Assembly: GCA_004194705.1 (NCBI GenBank)
Contig: SADC01001394.1
Location: forward strand, 264,876-328,875
Reading direction: 5' to 3'
Length of the DNA stretch: 64,000 bases
From: Ditylenchus dipsaci
Lineage: Eukaryota; Nematoda; Chromadorea; Rhabditida; Anguinidae
Below the pieces are notes generated by a model that worked only from the letters and a program-made list of their open reading frames with translations, ran no database searches and was not told the DNA's origin. This document shows, piece by piece, positions 56,470 to 64,000 of the stretch. Position numbers and translations under genes: made by a program. Position 1 is the stretch's first letter. Each line of letters begins with the position of its first letter.

Positions 56470-56990
56470 AAAAACGTAAAAAAATTTTTATCCAAGTGGA
56501 CGACCACTTGGTTTTGTTGTACTCAGGTGGTCGTACCCAGGTTGAAGAACTCAGGTAAAACTCCTAGGTAGTAATATTTTCGTTTTGTAAAGAACTCTTA
56601 AAATTTAAAATTTTTTTCTATGATCCAATCTCGGTTCTCCTGGATAATCCATGCACCAACTAAACCAAGTGGTCGTCCACTTGGATCAAAAAATTTTTAC
56701 GTTTTTATGTTCCAAAACTTGTTTTTTTGGACTAATTCAGGCATGCTGAAGATGGTTGATAGTGGTGGAATGCCGTTTCGTCAAGTATTTTTGAGTATTC
56801 GGCAATAATTGATTTTACCCAAACTGGATTTTACAAAACTCAAGAAATACCCAACAAAACGGTATTTTACCACTATCAAACCATTTTCAGCATACCCGAA
56901 TTAGTCCAGAAAACAAGTTTTAAGGCCCGAAAAAGTAAAAAAGTTTTTGCTCCAGGTTTTTGCTCCGAGTGGGACGACCACATGGTTTGG
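56470..56990. repeat. Further palindromic unit bordered by CCAAGTGGTCGTCCACTTGG
   Basis: Copies of the 35128-35895 family: CCAAGTGGACGACCACTTGG at 56491 and CCAAGTGGTCGTCCACTTGG at 56664. The unit 56664-56990 folds about TAATTGATTTTACCC, with ATGCTGAAGATGGTT arms. A SINE-like piece (GTTCTCCTGGATAATCCATG) lies between. Confidence 0.7.
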
Positions 56991-57396
56991 TCGGTTAAGA
57001 ATAAAAAATTAAAATTACAGCAAAATTTTACTGAAAGTGAGGGTCCAAAAAAGTCATTGAATACACTGAAAGTGAATATAAGATTGAGAGACAAATTTTC
57101 CTATTGGGTACAACACTGAGAGTGAAAGGCATAGTGGGAGTGAAAGAGAGAAACCACTAATTGGATACGTGGCCTTACAGGACTACTCCAGGACTGGGGT
57201 TTCTATTTCAAATCGTGTTCAGGACACGATTCTGATAATTTCTGCTAAAATAATTTCTGCTACCACCGGGATTCGAACCTGTAACTTCAAAAAATTTGCG
57301 CAAATGAATTTTGCGCAAATAAGTTTTGCGCAAATGAGTTTTGCGCAAATGAGTAGTAACGTTCTTCTTATAAACGAAAAACAGTCCTTTTGCAGA

Positions 57397-58799
57397 ATGT
57401 TGAATCAATGTGTCTGCAATCGATGGGCTTTCAGTTGCAAAGAGCTTTTGAAAATGAACATGTGAGTATCCACCTGATATTTTTATTTGTGAAAATTTTT
57501 CACTTAGCTTGAGCAATTTTTTCGCAAAGCCATTCAATCCATCTCGGCAGAGGACTACCAAAAAGTGATTTGCTTTCGGCACAAAGATGATTCTTTAGCT
57601 TGTTTGGCTGGCCGATTGTTTCTCGACAAGCCGCCAAAAAAGTGAGATTCCATTAAATTTTCGAAATATTAATTTTATATCCATCCATTAAAGTTGATAT
57701 CGCTTTTTTAGTTCACCGGAGCACAGTGGCATGAAATAGAGTTTGAACGAACTGTAATAATTGTTTTTATTAATCTATATGCCATTTGCTATTTGTAATG
57801 CTTCAGGAGCGTGGCAAACCTTTCTTGACTAAGCCAGAGGGTTATTCTTTCGGATTGAATGTATCTCACCAGGTTTTGGCATTGCCTAATTCACTAAATC
57901 CTGTTATCTTGGTTGCATTGTAGGGTGACTACACAGTATTCAGCAGCAGTTGTGGAGAAAAAGTTGGCGTTGACGTGATGAGATTGGACATGGCTCGTAT
58001 GTTTTTGACTGCTTGTTTCGTAAATTACATTCAGTGAAAGCAAGTTCTTTAGGTGGCAACAAAACCGCAGATGAATATATCACGTCCATGGCCAAGTCTG
58101 CTTCAGGTTTTTGACATTTTGAAAATATCTTTCGCATTTAATTTTTAGTATTTAGCGGAAGAACTGCGTATTATGAGAGGTCAGGCAACAGAGCAGATGA
58201 AGATGACTGTATTCTACCGCTACTGGGTAAACGTCAAAAAATGGTCTTAATTTTAAATTATTCGTTTCAGTGTTTGAAAGAGGCTATTTTGAAAGCAACT
58301 GGTCATGGAATCGTCAACGACTTGAGCCGATATGATTGTGAGACCCTTTTTTCCTTTCGTGACCCTTTATTTATCATCTCCTTTCTAGTCCGCATCAACA
58401 GAGATGAGCGCTACCGACCAGGTATCGTTTTGCACCGTTTTACTTTCAGTTTTTATCACATAAGTGGCTCTTTTAGGAGCTTTTTTGACTTCGACTACAG
58501 TGCTGGAAGACGGAAAGCTTCAGTCTCAGTGGATTTTCGAAGAATCTTTTGTAGATGATAAGCACGCAATTGCTGTCTGCCGTCAGGTAGTTTTTTGAGA
58601 AAAGCGTTTTTGAGGTAGCTATTTTCAGAAACAATTGCCGAGAAGCTGCCAATTTCGTGAAGACCCGGAGACAAAAAAGTTCTTTTCGCAAGTAGACTTC
58701 AATTTCCTCCTTGATGGTGCCACTGTCTTAAACCCTCTTCCAAATGATGCTGCCGAAGAGTTCAATAATTTCTCGCAAAAGCCGAGAAAAACCTTTTAA
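57397..58799 (+). CDS. AASDHPPT: Sfp-type 4'-phosphopantetheinyl transferase
   Basis: Transfers phosphopantetheine from CoA to carrier proteins such as ACP. Exons: 57397-57461, 57508-57641, 57712-57753, 57807-57872, 57924-57996, 58053-58106, about 58149-58229, 58271-58337, 58389-58421, 58477-58586, 58629-58799. Landmarks: NRWAFSCKELL at the N-terminus, LACLAGRLFLDKPP, ERGKPFLTKPEGYSFGLNVS, HQGDYTVFSSSCGEKVGVDV (the GVDVM metal-binding motif), and TVFYRYW joined to CLKEAILKATGHG, giving the WxLKEAxxK signature across an intron. Then QWIFEESFVDDKHAIAV and a C-terminal SQVDFNFLLDGATVLNPLP. Roughly 265-270 residues, slightly short of the human protein. Small frame slips at exon joints 1/2, 2/3 and 6/7 are near homopolymers. 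The ATG follows a CCTTTTGCAG acceptor-like site by one base. AATAAA lies near 58891. Confidence 0.93.
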
Positions 58800-59039
58800 T
58801 GTTTTTCGCTGTGTGTAAAAAACCGTCTAGGTTAGAAGGTTGTATCGCTTGCCCTGTCTATGTTAATTATTCCGTTCTTTTATTAATTCTAATAAAGCTG
58901 CCTAAGGTTGGTTGTGGTTTGGTGCTCATCTGCTTTTTGCACATGCTCAAACTTTTCTAATTTAAGTTCTCTCAGGAACATTTAAAAATTTGGCTACTGA
59001 TAATGCAGGAATTGATTACCATGGAAAATCGCATGAGCC

Positions 59040-59290
59040 GGTCTAGGCGAATAAAGTAATTTAGTTTGCGTTTCAGTTTCATTGAATACTATCTAACTTC
59101 TAAAAAAAATCCACCCTCTAGTTTAAGGGTCTATATTTTGGAGCAGAGTCAACATTTTATTGCATTTTCTTAACTAAAACGAGCTCTACTGATTCCGCTT
59201 TTAGGATCTTGGTTAAGCATCCAAAATTTTGACTCAATCGACTCAAATCCTGGAGATTTGAAAAATAGAGCTTCCCGGGTTATATTGAAG
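59040..59290. mobile_element. Decayed copy of the CCGTATTTCCTCTAA MITE family
   Basis: The landmarks TTTCTTAACTAAAACGAGCT, CTACTGATTCCGCTTTTAGG and GGTTAAGCATCCAAAA are in family order, with both ends decayed. Confidence 0.55.
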
Positions 59291-59358
59291 TAAACACGAT
59301 ATTCTGCACGATTTCTTTTCCGAAATCAGATCTTCACATCGTGAGCTTTCTTCATCAG

Positions 59359-59790
59359 TACAGTCGCCTCTCGCTATAAACGGCACCCCCCAAAAGTTCG
59401 TTCCCGCCTAGGGTCCGACACTTTTTTAACCCGATTTCTGAACAATTTTGCCAGTTCTGTTTTTACAGTCTGGTCGGAAATATCGTAAGGATTCCGATTT
59501 TGCCGATCGTTTTTAAAAAGTCCTGCAATTTCATCATTAAAAAAGCAAACATTCGATATAACGGCACCCCTTATTCAAGAATGGGTGCCGTTATATCGAA
59601 TGTTTGCTTTTTTAACCCAAAATTTTTTCTTTTCAAAAAAAAGATCGGCAAAATCGGAATCCTTACGATATTTTCGACCAGACTGTAAACACAAAACTGG
59701 CGAAATTTTCAAAAATTGAGTTAAAAAAAGTGTCGGACCTAGGTGTGAACGAACTTTTGGGGGTGCCGTTATAGCGAGAGGCGACTGTAT
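59359..59790. mobile_element. Pogo/Tigger-like palindromic MITE
   Basis: TA-CAGTCGCCTCTCGCTATAAA and inverse TTATAGCGAGAGGCGACTG-TA, about 428 bp. Arms share AAAAGTTCGTTC and GGTCCGACACTTTTTTAAC. The centre is another foldback, AACGGCACCCCTTATTCAAG against GGGTGCCGTT. The arms resemble those of the 6490-7527 element. Confidence 0.85.
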
Positions 59791-59799
59791 ATTAGAGAT

Positions 59800-59970
59800 G
59801 CGCACGGTCGATATATCGCACGCTTGGGATTGAGATGCGCACACCCACATACCTTAGACACAAATCACTCGAAAGTGACTATGGATGCGTAAAAAATGTT
59901 TGCATACTAGAGTTTTAATGCGGTAGGCCCCAGTTAACAAAACTATGTTCAAATTCCATCTTTTAGGACA
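59800..59970. repeat. Partial copy of the 48050-49219 palindrome arm
   Basis: GAGATGCGCACACCCACATA, CCTTAGACACAAATCACTCG and TTTTAATGCGGTAGGCCCCA match one arm of that element. Confidence 0.8.
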
Positions 59971-59984
59971 TCTGGGGGTTATGC

Positions 59985-60115
59985 GTAATCTGTGCGCCGG
60001 TAATGTGTGCGCCAGTAAAGTGTGCGCCAGTAATATGTGCGCCAGTAAAGTGTGCGCCAGTAATCTGTGCGCCGTAATCTGTGCGCCGGTAATGTGTGCG
60101 CCAGAATAGGTATGA
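59985..60115 (+). repeat. Tandem array of TGTGCGCCAGTAA units
   Basis: About nine units of 13-14 bases with GCGCCAGTAA or GCGCCGGTAA. This is an oligomer array like the foldback ends. A partner in inverse orientation is not in the window and might lie past 64000. Two GAGGTAAATTGATCC units follow at 60192-60218, close to the unit of the 2940 element. Confidence 0.88.
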
Positions 60116-60221
60116 TAATGATTGATGCCTACCCAGAATGGTATCCTGAATACGATTCGATCATTCGAATAACTGGTTTTGTTTCACCCTTAAATTGATC
60201 CGAGGTAAATTGATCCTCTGA

Positions 60222-62029
60222 CACGTCCGTTCAAAACTCCCATTTTAGTACACTAGAAGAAAAAAGGCGCGAAATTCAAAATTTTGGAAATTGATCACTA
60301 GTGTATCCTTTCAAATTCCTGTTTTAAACCTGACTGATTTTATTTCAACGTTCTGAACATTTATGCTCAGAGTGTTGGCCAATGTCAGGGCTTTCGAATG
60401 AGCTATCATTTGTCCATGAAACATGAAAAAATGAAAAGCATAAGAGATTTCAGTGAAAAATTTCATATATTTATTCACGTTTTGTTTGATATGACTTGAA
60501 TTTTTCCGGTGTTTATTGTCAAATAAGGGTAAAAAAAAAGACAGAGGCCTTGTAAGAACAAAATTTCCTACATTTTGGTACCAATGAAGCATGCGAAAAA
60601 ATGCAAATTCAGGGTGTTTTATGCAAAAGTTAGATGAAAAAACACAAAACACCCTATTTTCACTCGGAAAAATGCCACTTGTTTGCTTCAAATAGCCTCT
60701 AGTTTTAAAAATTCTGGTTTTACAAAAATCGGTCTGGATTTTTCGGGTAGAAGAGATTGTAGGCTTTCTTTTGGTGCATAAAAAAAGCCCCAAAAATACA
60801 AAATTGGCGTGTCTCATACAAAATAAATTCAGTGTTTTTTTAGAGCTGAAGATGGTCTCCACCAGAAGAATGTGCGTTAAGCCAAATGAAGTGTCTCACT
60901 CCGAAACTCGTTCAGAGTGTGTCAAGAAACGATGGGAATATAATGAGCAGAGAAATCAAGCTAAGAATATGGCGAGTGAGCAAGCTAAGAAGCAGGCGAA
61001 ATCCGTCTCTGTAAGCTTTTTAACCTGGTTTTGTCTGTCCGTTTAAAACATTCTTTTGTTTTAGTGAAACAAACTGCTTCAAATTTGGAAAACCAATTTT
61101 TCAGATCGATCGAGATTTCCTTGCCTCGAATCATGAAGTGGAAGATTTGGCTAAGAAATTTGGATCAGAACTAGATATTGGCGCTATCTACTCACAAGGC
61201 AAGCCTATACTGTGGATAAAGAATGCAAAGAAAGTGATTGAATCTCGTCTTTTGCGCCTTCATCAGTCTAAGCAGTTGCAATTAGATGGCAAATATGGTG
61301 AGAAAATATTCCTCTTCCTTGTGGGTGATAAAGGTGGGTCCTCAACCAAGATTGCAGTCGGAATAGCTAACGTGAGTTCTATTAATTCTTACGAGAATTT
61401 GCTTATGCTGGCGCTCTTTCAAGGTGATGATAATTACGAAAATCTGGTGGCGCTAAAAGAAATCCTCTTCGAACAGCTCAACTTTCCATCTGTGCGTGTT
61501 GACTTTTTAGTTTATTTTTGAAAATAATATTCACAGAATAATTTAAGATAGGATCTCCAACAAGCTCCATTACGCCTAAATGTCATTGGATGTGCTGCCA
61601 TGTTCCTCTTTTCGCTGCTGCAAACAAGTTCTGGGGGCTCATTTCTGAACAAGCCATAGAAGCATCTCACAAGATCAGTGAGGACGAGAAAACGATTTTG
61701 CAGAATGAGGGATCTAACAAGAATCTCCGAACAATAATGAAGAGGTCTTACGTAAGAAACTGTTTACATGATTTGAATATCTCTGACACAATGTTTCCGG
61801 TTTAACCTGTTTCATCGGTTTTTCGTTCAATAAATTGCTCTTCTAACAAGTTAACTTTTGGCTAGAGACTCTAATTCTCGCTAAAAAAAACAAAATTTTC
61901 AGTCAAAATTTGTCTATCGTAGTCAAAAATCACTGAGAAATTTAGAAAATGTAAGAAAATTATTTTCAAATATCTTGGCGTTTTGTTATTTTAAAGTGAA
62001 CTAGAATTTGAATTTTGAACGGACGTACA
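60222..62029 (+). mobile_element. 1.8-kb element with ACGTCCGTTCAAAA ends carrying an intact gene
   Basis: Starts ACGTCCGTTCAAAACTCCC and ends with the inverse GAATTTTGAACGGACGT. It contains the three-exon gene at 60852-61805. A near-identical copy in inverse orientation starts at 62514 with ACGTCCGTTCAAAATTC. No target duplication was resolved at the left copy. Confidence 0.75.
60852..61805 (+). CDS. Intact element-borne gene, 267 residues, unknown family
   Basis: Three exons, 60852-61010, 61105-61491 and 61548-61805, all in phase 0 with clean GT-AG borders and no frame break. The N-terminus is basic and helical (CVKPNEVSHSETRSECVKKR, then EQRNQAKNMASEQAKKQAK). The middle is globular: EDLAKKFGSELDIGAIY, IESRLLRLHQSKQL, then KIFLFLVGDKGGSSTKIAVG followed by NSYENLLMLALFQGDDNYEN. 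The last exon has a C/H cluster, CHWMCCHVPLF, and a helical end, NKNLRTIMKRSYVRNCL. The GDKGGSSTK turn with an N-S-x-N segment reminds me of uncharacterised transposon-linked proteins of invertebrates, but I cannot name a family. A TTTTTTTAG acceptor-like site lies eight bases before the ATG. An inverted, frame-broken copy is at 62722-63690. Confidence 0.75.
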
Positions 62030-62513
62030 GGTATGCACATCCAGATAGATGATTATCGATAATACCTTGGGGAAAAACCTTGGCGTTATGTATATATCTT
62101 CTCAACACATATAAGCACAACCCTAGGTGGTCTATGTCCAATAGTGTTTACTATATCAATAGCTAAGATCGACTTTGAATGACCCAAAACCCTTTTTTAG
62201 TGGTCTTGGTCCAGATCCACCCTAAATGCTTTTAATCAACTTTCAGTGGTCTTCATGTTATTGTGTTGGGCAAGGGGTTGATCGCTCTGTGCGCAAGACC
62301 AAGCACACTCCCCGTTGCAAGGGATAAGCGAACATGTGTGGTTATGTTGGATTTTGAATGTGGATAGCTGTTAAGAGAAGGTGCCAGCTGGTTTTCCTAC
62401 CTACCCTGAGACTTCTTAGTTCTCTAAAAACTATTTGAGCCAAAAAAAAAAAGGTTGCCACCACCGGGATTCGAACCTGTAATATTAAAAAAAGGGAGAA
62501 TCACTTTATCAGC
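62030..62513. other. Spacer between the inverted element copies, with SINE piece
   Basis: Not self-complementary. The right half carries AAGGTGCCAGCTGGTTTTCC and GTTGCCACCACCGGGATTCG, a minus-strand tRNA-type B box (GGTTCGAATCC), the same SINE family as at 35430. No gene. Confidence 0.6.
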
Positions 62514-64000
62514 ACGTCCGTTCAAAATTCAAATTCTAGTTCACTTTAAAATAAACAAAACGCCAAGATATTTGAAATATTTTCTTACATTTTCTAAATT
62601 TCTCAGTGATTTTTGACTACGATAGACAAATTTTGACTGAAAATTTTGTTTTTTTAAGCGAGAATTAGAGTCTCTAGCCAAAAGTTAACTTGTTAGAAGA
62701 GCAATTTATTGAACGAAACCGATGAAACAGGTTAAACCGGAAACATTGTGTCAGAGATATTCAAATCATGTAAACAGTTTCTTACGTAAGACCTCTTCAT
62801 TATTGTTTCGGAGATTCTTGTTAGATCCCTCATTCTGCAAAATCGTTTCTCGTCTCACTGATCTTTTGATGAAGTGCTTCTATGGCTTGTTCAGAAATGA
62901 GCCCCCAGAACTTGTTTGCAGCAGCGAAAAGAGGAACATGGCAGCACATCCAATGACATTTAGGCGTAATGGAGCTTGTTGGAGATCCTATCTTAAATTA
63001 TTCTGTGATATTATTTTCAAAATAAAACTAAAAAGTCAACACGCACAGATGGAAAAGTTGAGCTGTTCGAAGAGGATTTCTTTTTAGCGCCACCAGATTT
63101 TCGTAATTAATCACCCTTGAAAGAGCGCCAGCATAAGCAAATTCTCGTAAGAATTAATAGAACTCACGTTAGCTATTCCGACTGCAATCTTGGTTGAGGA
63201 CCCCACCTTTATCACCCACAAGGAAGAGGAATATTTTCTCACCATATTTGCCATCTAATTGCAACTGCTTAGACTGATGAAGGCGCAAAAGACGAGATTC
63301 AATCACTTCTTTGCATTCTTTATCCACAGTATAGGCTTGCCTTGTGAGTAGATAGCGCCAATATCTAGTTCTGATCCAAATTTCTTAGCCAATCTTCCAC
63401 TTCATGATTCGAGGCAAGGAAATCTCGATCGATCTGAAAAAATTGGTTTTCCAAATTTGAAGCAGTTTGTTTCACTAAAACAAAGAATGTTTAAACGGAC
63501 AGACAAAACCAGGTTAAAAAGCTTACAGAGACGGATTTCGCCTGCTTTCTTAGCTTGCTCACTCGCCATATTCTTAGCTTGATTTCTCTGCTCATTATTC
63601 CATCGTTTCTTGACACACTCTGAACGAGTTTCGGAGTGAGACACTTCATTTGGCTTAACGCACATTCTTCTGGTGGAGACCATCTTCAGCTCTAAAAAAA
63701 CACTGAATTTATTTTTGTATGAGACACGCCAATTTTGTATTTTTGGGGCTTTTTTATGCACCAAAGAAAGCCTACAATCTCTTCTACCCGAAAAATCCAG
63801 ACCGATTTTTTGTAAAACCAGAATTTTTAAAACTAGAGGCTATTTGAAGCAAACAAGTGGCATTTTTTCCGAGTGAAAATAGGGTGTTTTGTGTTTTCAT
63901 TCTAACTTTTTGCATAAACACCCTGAATTTGCATTTTTCGCATGCTTCATTGGTACCAAAATGTAGGAAATTTTGTTCTCTACAAGGCCTCTGTCTTTTT
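62514..64000 (-). mobile_element. Inverted copy of the 60222 element, cut by the window edge
   Basis: Mirrors 60536-62029 almost base for base about a centre near 62270. Differences are mostly one-base gains and losses. Its 5' end lies beyond 64000. Confidence 0.9.
62722..63690 (-). pseudogene. Frame-broken copy of the 60852 gene
   Basis: Same exons in mirror order. MVSTRRMCVKPNEVSHSETR is intact, but near 63595 KKRWEYNEQ becomes KKRWNNEQ with a shifted frame, and KKQAKSVS becomes KKAGEIRL. Further breaks occur near 63325 and 63080. It may be a dead duplicate, or the same gene with assembly indels. Confidence 0.8.

Larger units (their letters stand above)
52023..57352. mobile_element. Putative array-ended foldback element with TGCGCAAATGAGTTT units
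   Basis: Left end CATTGCGCAAACTCATTGCC and units TTGCCGCAAAACTCATT; right end inverse of CATTTGCGCAAAACTCATTT, about four units each. Both arrays are followed inward by the same sequence, AAAGTACAGTTCGAATCC left and AAGTTACAGGTTCGAATCCC right (inverse), which includes a tRNA-type B box and GTGGTAGCAGAA. So the arms are homologous over more than 100 bases. The 5.3-kb interior holds a spliced minus-strand gene and satellite-like patches. No clear target duplication was resolved. The right end lies 45 bases before the AASDHPPT start. Confidence 0.58.

Noticed and set aside
60536..64000. Missing-adapter hairpin artefact as the cause of the inverted copy
   Set aside because: The 484-base non-symmetric spacer and element ends at the inner borders argue against a simple fold-back read, though it is not excluded.

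Overview
This is nuclear DNA of an invertebrate animal. The genes are split by many short GT-AG introns (mostly 45-70 nt, with TTTTCAG/TTTTAG-type acceptors), the encoded proteins are animal-specific, and the DNA is AT-rich and crowded with transposons. The APP-family protein lacks a Kunitz domain, and several genes have a 3' splice site a few bases before the start codon, as in animals with spliced-leader trans-splicing. A nematode-like ecdysozoan fits best, but this is an inference and the species cannot be read from the window.

Seven host genes are recognisable. They are a TMEM104-like membrane transporter (minus, 1-2813, running off the left edge); an amyloid-precursor-protein homologue, APP/APL-1 (plus, 16131-26528) with a tRNA-Arg gene in one intron; a VIP36/LMAN2-type cargo lectin (minus, 28154-34437); electron transfer flavoprotein beta, ETFB (plus, 38065-39143); the translocon-associated protein TRAP-beta/SSR2 (plus, 39347-40524), only 203 bases behind ETFB; the histone chaperone NASP (minus, 41873-46801); and the Sfp-type phosphopantetheinyl transferase AASDHPPT (plus, 57397-58799). 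TMEM104 reads cleanly. The other six carry one or more single-base frame breaks, mostly in short homopolymers, which look more like assembly indels than true decay.

Almost everything else is mobile DNA: pogo/Tigger-like TA-flanked MITEs, TTAA-flanked piggyBac-like palindromes, mariner copies, two hAT-like elements with clean 8-bp target duplications, tRNA-derived SINE pieces and several large palindromes. The most unusual class is a set of foldback-like elements whose inverted ends are built from tandem copies of a 13-16 bp oligomer. One family uses GAGGTAAATTGAACCT (2940-5826), another GTCAAAACGAATTTT (49228-51167), another TGCGCAAATGAGTTT (52023-57352), and single-sided arrays of further oligomers lie at 47258, 54966 and 59985. 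The first two encode FLYWCH-type zinc-finger pieces, the first also a ULP1-type protease relic, and both have 8-9 bp target duplications, which points to the Mutator-like (MULE) superfamily. A separate 1.8-kb element (60222-62029) has an intact three-exon gene for a 267-residue protein I cannot place, with a near-identical inverted copy starting at 62514.

The long gene-free stretches (8016-9507, 9758-13929, 14034-15417, 26570-27660, 37256-38030, 51350-52020) show no coding signal that I can support.
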